A stretch of DNA of 64,000 nt from Papaver somniferum (Eukaryota > Streptophyta > Magnoliopsida > Ranunculales > Papaveraceae). The stretch lies in NCBI RefSeq assembly GCF_003573695.1, contig NW_020621936.1, positions 1,488,001 to 1,552,000 on the forward strand, in the 5' to 3' direction. The translations under genes and the position numbers were made by a program. Positions 11,600-23,287 of the stretch are shown piece after piece. The first letter of the stretch is position 1. Each line of letters starts with the position of its first letter. The notes beneath the pieces were generated by a model. It worked only from the letters and a program-made list of their open reading frames with translations. It was not told where the DNA came from and made no database searches.

Positions 11600-12518
11600 T
11601 ATCATAGGGAAACCCTAGAAGCACACATTTATCTTTCCAAACTTGCCAGTAAACTGTACGTTTTGTCATGAAGTAGTTGCACGGACGTTCGTGGTTATGA
11701 ACCCAAATTCAGAACCAAGGAACCGATGGAGTCTTAGAAGCACGTTTCACAAAAGATCAAAAACAAGTTCTAAACTTACGACAGAGTAACTTAGTCTAAA
11801 GAAATTTAGAGCAAAATTTATTTTTTGAAAAACAACAAGTCAATTGTCTTAAAGGAGGAACAAAACAAAGTTTTTTCCAAGCAACCAACAAAGAGTATTA
11901 TCTTAAGAGTTAACGATCATTTATATTACAAGTGTAATAATTAACCGGAGCAAGGCTCAACAATAAGATGATCAAAATTTTATTTTAACAAAGACCACTT
12001 TGTCAAGAAGAAATCTTCTTGAGCATCATGTGCATCCTCACATGGTCTCAAAGAGGACGCACAGCTGTAAGCAGTCAAGTTGTAATTCGATGAGAATATT
12101 GCTCATCAAGGATATTGAAATTCTCAACTTTTAATTTTTTGATAACATCAGAGAAGTCAATCGAGTTAGTCTCAAGAGAACCGATAAAAGGAGGACAAGA
12201 GATACCTGAAGCTGCCGTTTTCCTTGCCTTCTTAATGCTACGCTTGAGCCTATTTATACTGGTTTTGAGTTCCGAAATACGATTATTGATATGAATATAT
12301 TCAGGAATGGTTGACATTTTTGATCCAAAACTTCCTTCAGTTACGAAAGAAGAGTTTGAAAAAAATTTCTAACTCATTGGACCAACAAGGCAGTCATTTG
12401 CCCTTATAACACGATTCTTTTTACAGTTGTAAAAAACCTTTGTGTTATCTTTACAAGCAAGAATTGGCTCATCACAACACTCTCCTTGTCGGAGGGTCGG
12501 ATGTTTAAGGTCAGTAAT
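10010..12518 (-). other. 3' interior of the outer copia element, largely non-coding
   Basis: About 2.5 kb between the 3' LTR and the inner-element junction. It is collinear on the minus strand with 16.9-18.2 kb of the inner copy: matching blocks include the sequence around GTTCACG/CGTACATAC and several PPT-like tracts seen on plus as TCTCCCCCT, ACTCCCCCTT, CACTCCCTCT and TCTCCCC. A C17 run at 10671-10687 sits where the inner copy has a GGGGG tract, so it is probably a slippage expansion. A (TA)n(TG)n microsatellite lies at 11565-11599. No pol motif is visible. Confidence 0.75.
12075..12317 (-). CDS. short helical ORF in the copia interior, unknown
   Basis: An 80-residue open frame starting MSTIPEYIHINNRISELK, rich in Lys, Ile and Leu and likely helical at its N-terminus (ISELKTSINRLKRSIKKARK). 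It lies where the inner copy has its own second frame (16424-16884), but I cannot align the two proteins by eye. It may be a real accessory product, a gag fragment or chance. No known domain recognised. Confidence 0.3.
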   Translation of the reverse strand: MSTIPEYIHINNRISELKTSINRLKRSIKKARKTAASGISCPPFIGSLETNSIDFSDVIKKLKVENFNILDEQYSHRITT

Positions 12519-14890
12519 TGTTAGAGTACTACTCGGTCGAACTCGCATGTGTTGCTATCTCAAGCATGTTTGTCAACGTTAGTGATCAAAACTATAAGTC
12601 TTGATTTCTAGTCTACTTATAGCTAAGTCTCAGACTAGGATAAAAAGTGTAGTTGAGCTCTAGACTCCATGGCGATCATCATACAAAGACGAAGAACTAC
12701 TCAAGGAACTGGTGGAACTTCATCGACTAAAAGGTATGTGGAGACTTGAACTTATCTATCACCCAAAAGTCTATCTACTTTATCTCCTATCTTGAGACAA
12801 AAGTCGTATTGCTATATAGACTATGATTATACACATTTGCTTTTTCGAGCCGATTTTATCTCGCTTATCTATTTCTCGAAATATGTGTTGGTAAGCTTTC
12901 GTTTTGGCCAAGTTCATCTTTACTAGTGACGAAAGTCATATGAAGTTTCAATTATTTGAAAATTGCTTTGACGAAAAATGGTTTGTGAATAACAACTATA
13001 TAACGTCCTCTAAGAATGTTTCAATGATTGAAATGAGAGTTTAGATTATATAATCATTGTTTGATATAAACATTGTGTGATAACTCATACATGTGTAAGT
13101 CCTTATTCCTTGAACCAAAGTATGCGTACTTTGCTGCTCAGGAAAATCGGAACTAAAATCCGCGTACCAGTACGCGCACCATCGGAAGTTCACATCCCGT
13201 GAAAATCAGCTGGAGTTTGTGAACTGAAAATAAAATTATTTCGGGTACTTAACTCTGCATACCAGTCCGCGTACTTAGGTTGGTTATTTTCTAAAAACGA
13301 TTATTCGTGAACTTAAACTTATATAAACTAAGGAATGCATAATGGCAAACTGTGGCTATAAAGTTCATGAACTGATTCGAGTGAATCAAATCGTTTTTGC
13401 TTCGATTGTGTCTTGTATACTTCTATAAGATCTAAGAAATTGAACAACTCTCTAACTAGTTCATTTGAGTCATGTGAACTAGTTATGGTAAAGAAGAATA
13501 TGGTTGCTATGAAAGTGTTCATATGGCTAACCATTTGGTTAACTATTGTTGAACCAACTAAATGTACATGTTTGGGTACGATTACACAAACCTGAAACGT
13601 GCATTTCATTTGTGTGTAACAAGCTAAGTTTCGATCTAACGGTTGAAATATATTAGCTTGAATCTAATCAGGTTTTTATCGAACGGTGAATATTGAATGC
13701 TTTGTTACCAAGGTAACTTAGATTGTAAACCATGATTTGAAAGACTATATAAAGGAGAACTTTAGCAACTGGGAAACCTAATCCCCACACCTCCTGTGTG
13801 ATACTAGTTGTATAAGCTAGAGTCGAGTCTCCTTTAACCATAGTTTTCTACCGAGATCCTGTAGGTTAACGACTTGAAGACTTCATTGGGATTGTGAAGC
13901 CATACCCAACTATTTTCTTTGTAGTTGCGTGATCTGATCTTGTTGTTCCTATCGTACTAAGTACAAACGTAATATTGGCTTGAGATTGATTTCTCTGATA
14001 GGCAAGATATAAAAGAAGTCACAAACATCTTAGTCTTATCGTTTGTGATTCCTCAATATCTTCTTTCGCTAGTCGATTTAGATTATTGTGAGGTGATTGA
14101 TAATTCTAGGTTGTTCTTCGGGAATATAAGTCTGAGTTATCAATTGGTTCCTGTTTACCTTGATTTATCAAAAGACGGAACAAAAACTCGTAGGTATTTA
14201 TGTGGGAGACAGATTTATCTATTACCGTAGACTTTTCTGTGTGATACATATTTGTTTATTAAATTCTTCCACTTCGGGTCGTAACAACTCTTAGTTGTGG
14301 GTGATATCATCTAAGGGAATCAAGTGAGTAGTATCCTGTTGGGATCAGAGATGTAAGGAGTGCAACTGTACCTTGGATCAGTGTGCGATTGATTGGGGTT
14401 CAACTACAGTCCAGACCGAAGTTAGTTTGTATTAGGTTAGTGTCTGTAGCGGCTTAATACAGTGTGTATTCAATCTGGACTAGGTCCCGGGGTTTTTATG
14501 CATTTGCGGTTTCCTCGTTAACAAAACTTCTGGTGTCTGTGTTATTTCTTTTCCGCATTATATTTTGTTGTATAATTGAAATATCACAGGTTGTGCGTTG
14601 AATCGATCAATTGGGAAATCCAACCTTTGGTTTTTGATTGAAATTTATTGATCTTTGAACATTGGTCTTTTGTACCGTTCAAGTGTTTTCTCTTGTATTC
14701 GATTAGACTCGTAGATTTTTATTTGCTTGAGTAAGTATTGAATCGAGAAAGTGAGATATAACTCTTTGATATACTTTTATTAAGATTGAGTCTGACTGTC
14801 TAGTTGATTCTCTTAAAAGTATATTGGAGTTAGTCGATACAGATTGCTAAGAGAAATATTGGGTGTGGTTGTTGTACCCCCGCTTTTTCA
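12519..14890 (+). repeat. 5' LTR of the inner copia element
   Basis: 2372 bp, beginning TGTTAGAGTACTACTCGG and ending CCCCCGCTTTTTCA. The PBS follows at once. Such a long LTR is unusual for copia, in which a few hundred bases is common. Confidence 0.93.
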
Positions 14891-14904
14891 ATTGGTATCA
14901 GAGC
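14891..14904 (+). other. primer-binding site (initiator Met-tRNA type)
   Basis: ATTGGTATCAGAGC directly follows the LTR terminus. TGGTATCAGAGC is the classic plant copia PBS, complementary to the 3' end of initiator methionine tRNA, which primes minus-strand DNA synthesis. Confidence 0.93.
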
Positions 14905-14997
14905 AGACAAACACGTTTAAATACCATACAAGTCTGTGTTTGTAGCAATCTGAGTCTGTGGACAAAATCTCATTTTTTGGCGTATACGCATACCAAT

Positions 14998-15850
14998 ATG
15001 TCTTCCAAAGCTTTTGATTGTGCCAAATTTCTTGGGATCACCTCAAAGGATTAATCCTTAGCTGATTCTTCCGAATCCCGAGATAGAAATGTTGTTCTAT
15101 CAAATGTTGATATCAGTCCCTCTATTGAGACATTTAACACTATCACAAAAGCTGAAATGGAGCTCAATCTCAAAAAATTCTACTGAGGCTATTGATTTTC
15201 ATAATCATGCTCAGCTTATTGATGAATTTGGAAAGTCTCTTAGTTGAGAACAGGTACTCTATAATATCATTGAGTCCTTATCTAAAAATATCGAAAAACT
15301 CTTTCAAGAAACTACTCTACGGCGTGAAAAGATTAGCGTTCTTGAGGATATTGTCAAGGAAGATTCAATTAGAGAAAAACGTTTGATCGAGGTGCATTCA
15401 TCAGAACTAAACAGACTTCGTGTCGAAAAAGAGAAACTAGATGCTTCCCTTATTCTATCCCATGAACATTGCAAATCCTTGGAAAAGGAAAACTCTGTTT
15501 TAAGGAGAAATTCTTCTGTACCGACTAATTCTCAGTCTGAATTACAGCACATGAAGAGATGTTCTCCAAAAGAAGTTTTTGTCAAGAAAGGATTACATGA
15601 CTTGCAAACTTCTGATACGGCTATGAATTTCAAACAGGTTCCAGTTATTGTTTCTTCTCCACGAACCTGTTCTTTCTGTGGGAAAAAGAATCACTATGCT
15701 ATTCATTGTTTTGCTAGGAGGAAACAAATCTCTAATCTCCATAATTTGCTTCTTTCTACCATCAATGGAGTAAATCTTCTGACGATATCTACAGTGAATC
15801 ATGTGCCCATAGAATACCAGAAACCTTATAAAAATGACCTTTTTTTATAG
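14998..15850 (+). pseudogene. copia gag remnant with coiled coil and CCHC knuckle
   Basis: Coding begins at MSSKAFDCAKFLG (14998) and meets TAA at 15052. It resumes in other frames through a helical stretch to the long frame ending at 15850. That frame has a coiled coil (LNRLRVEKEKLDASL ... SLEKENSVLRR), then a CCHC zinc knuckle C-SF-C-GKKN-H-YAIH-C encoded at 15668-15709. The knuckle binds element RNA during packaging. The N-terminal capsid-like (UBN2-type) block normal in copia gag is not evident, and no protease or integrase follows. Stops and frame changes indicate decay. The outer element carries a related knuckle at 36041-36082. Confidence 0.78.
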
Positions 15851-16423
15851 AAAGCGTCACAGGTTACAAGTTCATCTCAATGGTATAAATTATTGTGCCA
15901 ATAATGAACACATTCCATGTGTTTATAAGATCGAGTCTGGTAAATCTAAGTCTAAGAAATGGATCTCTCTGTATCCTTATCCTCTTGAACCAATCTCAAG
16001 AGGTCCTAGACTTTGTCCTCAGAAAAATCCTTCTGATGGGGATGTTAAACAGGTTGGTTCCTAATCATATGGAATGAAAGTCAATCGAAGAAAAGCAAAG
16101 AACACAAAGGTCAAACATTCAGATGATGTGTACAACTTCTTCCTCAAAGATCATAGTGGGATTACTTATCACTCTACCACCTGATTCCAGGTATTCTCAT
16201 CCTTGTTTTCGAACTTGAGAGATGCAAGGATGATGATTTGGAAATGCTCAAGTATGTTGTATAATATCTTAAGTACTGTTTGTGTTTTTATTGTTGTCGG
16301 TCCACAAACATTCTCGTCCTCCTCTTGTGAGTTCATAGGGTTTCATAACAAGAGTTTCCTTCACAAACACGTATATATATATATACTCTATATTGTGTTA
16401 TTCCATCCCTAACAAAAAATTAT

Positions 16424-16884
16424 ATGGAGAACTCTGCAAAACCTCAAGAGATTGTGCATCTTGATATGGAGGAAGATACTCAAGGACGTGATTTGGTTCA
16501 AGAGATAGTTCTGAAAAAGATGCTCTTGCAAGGAAAGAGCACAACTCCTGGATTGATGATTCTATCAAGGATTTGACTCGTTTTCAGAACGATTCAAAGG
16601 TCGAGTTTGCAAATCTTCAACTGCAAATAAACCAACTCTTAGATGGTCAGGCCAGAATCCTTGCTAATCAAAATATTCTGATACGAAATCAAAAGAAGCT
16701 CATCATGGACTGTGTCAAGGCTAGACAACTTTCTCGGGTTTTTGATCGTAAGGTTAGTGTTCTGACCCACGAACATGGAGTTTCTATGGTCAAGAGAGTA
16801 AAGGAAATCAGTGATACCTTCGTTGATGGATTCATGAAAGGTATGAGGTTCTCAATGAACTTTGATTTTTTATTTGCCTGGTAA
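16424..16884 (+). pseudogene. second small coiled-coil frame of the copia interior, unknown
   Basis: Starts MENSAKPQEIVHLDMEEDT and shifts frame near 16515 into MTRFQNDSKVEFANL and onward to 16884. The middle (LQLQINQLLDGQARILANQN) is a Gln/Leu/Asn-rich helix that would form a coiled coil. I do not recognise a family. It is separate from gag and precedes the long non-coding 3' interior, so it may be an element-specific accessory protein or a displaced gag segment. Confidence 0.4.
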
Positions 16885-18193
16885 ATCTTCTGATGAGAAT
16901 TTTATTTTCTTGTTTTGTCTAGAAGAATAACTAGAGTTTGGAATATCCATTATTGTGATTACACATAGCTATGTCCAACGTTTTCATCTTTATTGTTTTT
17001 AGGTTTATTTGTTTATATTCTAAAAAAATTTGGAAAACGATTTTTGCAGTATTAGTCTTTATGGTTTTATATATTGCAATTTGTTACGGGATATGTGTGT
17101 TTGCGTCCGTGAACTATGATTGTCCCATATCTTGTCAAAAGTTAAGTCTTTCATATGTCGATATGCATGTATTGATGGAAGATAGGATGAACTTTTGTTT
17201 ACGAGGATTATGTCTATTGTATGTTATTGTGCAAATAGCGATGGAAAATAGAATAAATTCTTGTCTATTTCGCAGTATTGATCTTCCCTGATCCATATTT
17301 TTATGTATATACTGTGCGGCTCCGTAAGTTCTCTTATGTTGGGCATTTCCGATTAAATTAATCATGGGTTTTCTTGTGGTTAATTTGATTGAGTATTTTT
17401 GGATTCAAATTCATATTCGTATGTAATTTGTTATTTCCAAAGAAATCCTTCTTTTCTTGTGAAAGTAAGGTCGCTCTTGTTGTTCTTTCGGGAATGACAT
17501 TTTATGGGGGAGAGTTCTTAATTGAACTTGTGCTTAATTGCCAAATCTTTGTGGGGAGTGAGGCTGTGGAATATTATAGGAGTTATCTTGTATTTTTATA
17601 AACTCCTTGATGAAAGCATTTAGCTTCGGCTATATGATTGCATCTAAAAAGTTGATATGTGCTTACTTTTGGTCATGAAATGTCTCTATGGAAATTCATT
17701 AGGATCCCACTAGTTTTCGTACCTTTGCCAATTTTATTGACAAAAAGGGGGAGAACTAATGTGTAGTTCACACTACAAATACATATGGTTTTCGGATCAT
17801 TATGTAAGGGGGAGTGGTTTCCATGTGAGATGGAGTATTGACTAAGCGGGAGTGATACATATCACCATAGTATTGTTGTCGAAGTTGTGATATAATTGAA
17901 CTTTGATGTTGTGTAATAATATTATGACATTGTGTAATAATATTATGACATTGTGTAACAATGATTGAGAATTCTTGTTTTCTCATTGTTATGGCTACGG
18001 ATTTTCAGCAACGATGATGCTAAACTTACAACCTTTGGGATCATTGGAGTACTTGGAAATGACGAAGATTTCGAGTAATGTTGAAGAACCAAGAAGATCA
18101 GGCATGTGGAAGAGAAGGTACAAAAGTTTATATTTATTTTTTTATTCCATATGTATTGATAGTTTTGTCACTAAAATTGACAAAGGGGGAGAT
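16885..18193 (+). other. 3' interior of the inner copia element with repeated PPT-like tracts
   Basis: Non-coding in both copies but conserved between them. It holds several purine tracts of PPT form: near 17503 (TATGGGGGAGAG), 17746 (AAAAAGGGGGAGAAC), 17804 (TAAGGGGGAGTGG), 17847 (AAGCGGGAGTG), and the functional one at 18182-18192 (AAAGGGGGAGA) next to the 3' LTR. The tract at 17746 and the terminal one share an upstream ATTGACAAA, as if the LTR-proximal PPT module had been duplicated. Open frames here show no conserved domain. Confidence 0.7.
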
Positions 18194-18490
18194 TGTTAGA
18201 GCACTGCTCGGTCGAACTCGTATGCGTTGCTATCTCAAGCATGTTTGTCAATGTTAGTGATAAAAACTATAAGTCTTGATTTCTAGTCTACTTATAGCTA
18301 AGTCTCGGACTAGGATAGAAAGTGTAGTTGATCTCTAGACTCCATGGCGATCATCATACAAAGACGAAGAACTACTCAAGGAACTGGTGGAACTTCATCG
18401 ACTAAAAGGTATGTGGAGACTTGAACTTATCTATCACCCAAAAGTCTATCTACTTTATCTCCTATCTTGATACAAAAGTCATATTGCTAT
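18194..18490 (+). repeat. 3' LTR of the inner copia element, segment 1
   Basis: Begins TGTTAGAGCACTGCTCGG directly after the polypurine tract. It is collinear base for base in length with 12519-12815 of the 5' LTR and is broken by the solo LTR at 18491. Confidence 0.92.
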
Positions 18491-20927
18491 TGAAAAAGCG
18501 GGGGTCTAACAACACCATCCAATATTTCGATTAGCAATCTGTATGGACTAACTCCGAAACACTTTGCTAGAGAATCAACTAGACAGTCAGACTCAATCTA
18601 GATAGAAAGTATCTCAAGGAGTTATTATCTCAATCTCTCGATTTGATCTTTACTCAAGCAAATAGAAATCTGCGAGTCTTTATCAAAGAGAGATAACTTG
18701 GACGGTACCAAAGACCAATGTACAAGGATCAATCAACTACAATCAACAACCAAAGGTTGGATTAGAGAAGTCTATGATCACGAACGCACAACCTGTATTA
18801 TTTCAATTATATAAAATATAATGCGGAAAAGAAATAACACAGACACCAGAAGTTTTGTTAATGAGGAAACCGCAAATGCATAAAAACCTCGTGTCCCAGT
18901 CCAGATTGAATACACATTGTATTAAGCCGCTACAGACACTAGCCTACTGCAAACTAACTTCGGACTTGACTATAGTTGAAACCCTATCAATCTCCCACTG
19001 ATACAAGATACAGTTGTACTCCTACGCCTCTGATCCCAGCAGGATACTGCGCACTTGATTCCCTTAGCTGATCTCACCCACAACCAAGAGTTGTTGTAAC
19101 CCAAAATCACAGACTTGATAATAAACAGATCTGTCTCACACAGAAAAGTTTATAAAAGGATAAATCTGTCTCCCAAAGATAAACCCTAGGTTTTGTTCCG
19201 TCTTTAGATATAAAATCAAGGTAACATGAACCAATTGATAATCCGGTCTTATATTCCCGAAGAACAGCCTAGATTAATCAATCACTTCTCTACAATTCTT
19301 CCTGACTACACAAGAGGATTGTCGAGGAATCATAAACAGTGAGACGATGATGTTTGTGACTTCTTTATCTTGCCTATCGGAGAACTCTCACGATCTAAAG
19401 CCAATCAATCGATTGTATTCGTACGATAGAAGATGCAAGATCAGATCACACAACTACAATAAAGTAGTATCGGTCTGGCTTCAGAATCCCAATAAAGTCT
19501 TTAAGTCGTTAATTTTATTTTAAAGAATAAAATCAAAGGTTAATGGAGATCGACTCTAGCGGGCGCACTAGTAGCACACAGACGTGTGTGTATTAGTTTT
19601 GCACAATGCTAAATGTCTCCTTTATATAGCCTTCAAATCAGGGTTTTGCCTTAGTTACAAAGCAATCCTTATTCACCGTTAGATGAAAACCTGATTTAGA
19701 TTCAAGCTAATATTTCTCAACCGATAGATCGAAAACTTAGCTTGTCACACACACTTGGGTAGACGTTTACTGGGTTCGTGAAAACCATGCCCAAACGTGT
19801 ACGTGTATGTCGGTTCAACATAGTAACCCAAAAGGTTAACCATATGAGCATTTCATATTAACCTTGTTCTTCTTCACCATAACTAGTTCAATTGACTCAA
19901 ATGAACTAGTTACAGAGTTGTTCAATTGCTATGAGATCTTATGTAACTACACAAGACACAATTGAAGCAAAGATGATTCGATTTGATTGAATCGGCTCAT
20001 GAACATTATAGCCACGGTTTGCATAATGCATTCCTTAGTAATTTAATGTTTCATGTTCAAAGCACATCTTTAGATCATAACCTCTTAAGTTCACAAACAA
20101 GTTCGCGGACTTGAGTTAATCGGTTGAGTTTTCCAAACTCAGCAGAAATTCTCGGAAAGAGAACTTCCGCCAGTTCGCGGATTGGGTTCACGGACTGAGT
20201 TCGCGGACTGAGCATACAAATGAGTATTTTGAAAATCCTAGCATAAATTCTCGGTCGAGAACTTCCGACAGTTCCCGGACTGAGTCTGGGAACTAGGTTC
20301 GCAGACTTGTCAAGCCATTGCCACAATCCTCCCGATTTCTCTTGATCAACAAAGTTCAAAAACTTCGGTTCAAGGAATACATGGTTATGTAATCTAAACT
20401 CTCATTTCAATCATTGATACATTCTCAGAGGACACTATGTAGCCGTTATTCACAGACCGATTCACGTCAGAGCAATTCTCAAAGTGATTGAAACTTTTCA
20501 TGACTTTCGTCACTAGGTGAAGATAAACTTGATCAAAGAGAAACGCTTTACCAACACATGATTTCGAAATAAAAGATAAGCAATGAATGCTCAGCTCGAA
20601 ATGTTAAATGTGTATGATCTAGTCTATATAGCATACGACTTTTGTCTCATAAGAAGTAGGAGATAGAAGAGATAGACTATTGAGTGATAGATAAGTTCAA
20701 GTCTCCACATACCTTTTTGTTGATGAAGTTCCACGGTTCCTTGTATAGATCTTCGTCGTTGTATGATGAATCGTCATGAAGTCCTTGAGCTCAACTACAC
20801 TTTTCTATCCTAGTCCGAGACTTAGCTATGTAGGCTAGAAATCAAGACTTATAGTTTTGATCACTAACATTGACAAACATGCTTGAGATAGCAACGCATG
20901 CGAGGTTGACCGATCTATGATCTAACA
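18491..20927 (-). mobile_element. solo LTR of the same copia family inside the 3' LTR
   Basis: 2437 bp in minus orientation, ending TGAAAAAGCGGGGG on the left and GATCTAACA on the right (minus strand TGTTAGATC...TTTTTCA). It is flanked by a perfect GCTAT duplication (18486-18490 and 20928-20932). The undisturbed 5' LTR has one GCTATATAGAC at the matching place. There is no interior, so it is the product of LTR-LTR recombination after insertion. Confidence 0.93.
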
Positions 20928-21166
20928 GCTATATAGACTATGATTATACACATTTGCTATTTCGAGCCGTGTTTATCTCGCTTATCTATTTCTCAAAATA
21001 TATGTTGGTAAGCTTTCGCTTTGGCCAAGTTCATCTTTACTAGTGACGAAAGTCATATGAAGTTTCAATTACTTGAAAATTTCTTTGACGAAAAATAGTT
21101 TGTGAATAACAACTATATAACGTTCTCTAAGAATGTTTCAATGATTGAAATGAGAGTTTAGAATAT
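20928..21166 (+). repeat. 3' LTR of the inner copia element, segment 2
   Basis: Second TSD copy GCTAT (20928-20932), then LTR sequence matching 12816-13049 of the 5' LTR. It ends at AATAT, where the gypsy element entered. Confidence 0.9.
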
Positions 21167-23279
21167 TGTTTAGGGGTGAAAACTGTTTCTGCGGTTTTGG
21201 TAAATTTGGGCGTGTGTGGATGAGAAACGAATCTAAACCCTAAACAAATGCACTGCACGGGAGTGCTTTCTGATTCGACAGATCAATTTGTACAATTCTG
21301 GCCTAAACCAAGAAATGGCCATTCCAGAATTGCTTCGGTCACAAAGTGAAGGAGATGGGGTTGATCTTAGGGAGGGAAGCGAAGAAGGTGATGAGATTGT
21401 GGAGGTGTTTGATGTTTATGACTTGTATCAGAAAGAGGAACTGGCTTGCAATGATGTAAGCTATCAGTTCTGGGTGTTTGAATACGTTGTATCAACACTT
21501 GATTTCTGTCTTGTCTCTTTTTTGGAAATAGGGAGGAGAACCTATTTATACAAGTCATTGAGCCTAACCCTCATCTCTCGTGGGAAGTGGAGGAAGTGGA
21601 GTGATGGAGTAGTGGAGTCGTGTTAGTGTCACACGATCAGTCCTTGCCCACTTCTCCCATCATTACTAACCGTCCATGTCTTCCTGACCCGTTCTTGTGA
21701 TGGCGCGTTGCGCGCTGCACGCTGTAAACCGCTATACCAATATCCCAGTAAGTATCCCCCAGATTGTGACATGCTTGATGTCTCCATTGTGTGGATCGGG
21801 GGACCCGTAGAAGGTAGCATACGGTGCTAGGTTAAATAACTAAGTTATTTGTGAAACCGATATTTATGAAATATCGTGTGTATTCTATGCATGCAATGCA
21901 TCGAATATATTCAATATGCATGAAGCATTGCTGTTTTAAAGCTTATCGGAGTAAGTCGCGGATTAAGCATCTCAAAACAGTTGCACGCATAGCTACCTTC
22001 AAGTGATCGCTTGGAGGCTGCGTAGGCAAGCCCTCCCTTGGCCGATCACATGATGTGGTAGAGTGATGGATGGTGATCACCACGACACCTTATTGGCCAA
22101 CTAACTCCTAGCCTGGGCTGCCTAACCAAGCTGGTAAAGTTGGACGGACGAGATGATATATGACGCTCATCTGCGACCGTTGATGAAGTTTTAGGGTTTT
22201 GAAGAGGTGCACAAGCATCACTCTTCAGCTTGGTCGAATCCAAGCATGGGAAACGCTTTTGGCAGGACCGACCGGACATGCGTGTAGACGGCTTTCCAGT
22301 GTACACGTTCGTACCTCACTGTCCCATGAAGATGTGATCTAAGCCACTCAATTTGACTGGAAAAGTTAAGTGGTTGAGATCGGTTTGCGGCAGAAATCCG
22401 TTGCCGCAAAGGAATTGGAGACCATGCAACATGCCTAGTTTGGGCGCACGAATCGAAGCATTCGGCCATGATTGGCCTTGGACGATCGGTCATGCATGTA
22501 GATGGGCTCACGGTGATCATGTTGACATGCTCGGGACCTTTTAATTCTATATCTACACCCTTCATCCAAGCTTGAGAAGATGGACACTCGTGATCGATTA
22601 GCGACACATGTAACATGCCGCAAACCCTAATTAGGGTTTTGGATTTGGAAAGCCATGCTCCTCCCTTATGGAGGCCGATCGTGTGGGTAGAGAGTGGTCC
22701 CGCCAGAGTGTATAGCAACACTTGACCGATCAGCCACTAGACGATCTATGCCGTCCAACTAGGAAGGCTAAGTTGAACGGTCGCGATCTGTTTGAGACCG
22801 ACATTGGCAGTCTTGCGCGTACAAGCTTTTCCAAGCTGCTCCACACCAACCCAACCATCCTACTTCAGGTTGGCGTTCGGTGGTTGTTTTGGGTACGTTG
22901 CATGCATTCGACAGATCAGGGGATAAACGGGACCGCTGGTGGTCATTAAGGTGGTAGCCTGCTCCTGCTGGAGATCGTCTAGGCTGGTTAAATCATACGG
23001 CCAACTTGCGTGGTCGTGATTAATTCTGAGACTGACATGGACAGTCCAGATTTCCCTTGGGGAATTAAATATGCTCAATCGGGCTAGTATAACACACCGA
23101 GAGATGTAGCATGTACGGGTATTTCGTGCATGACTCACTATTGACACTTGGAAATTCGTGTTACTCTGCTGAGAAAAACACTCAGTCGTCATGCCGCACC
23201 AATAATGAGGGTTCTGCGGGAACAGCACAGGAAACACAAGGCTAATCATGCATTATAAATAATACTAAAAATTCACAGG

Positions 23280-23287
23280 TTATTTGG
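23280..23287. repeat. hAT target-site duplication, left copy
   Basis: TTATTTGG here against GTATTTGA at 27754-27761. The empty site in the partner LTR reads GTATTTGG near 34162, so each copy has one substitution. An 8-bp TSD is diagnostic of hAT elements. Confidence 0.85.

Noticed and set aside
12514..12518. GTAAT and GTTTT (35958-35962) as the TSD of the inner copia element
   Set aside because: Only three of five bases agree, so I do not claim a TSD, although both LTR termini are clear.
22046..23249. Long open frames in the gypsy LTRs, on both strands, repeated at 32868-34133
   Set aside because: They recur because the LTR is duplicated. They overlap on opposite strands and lack domains, so they are non-coding LTR sequence.
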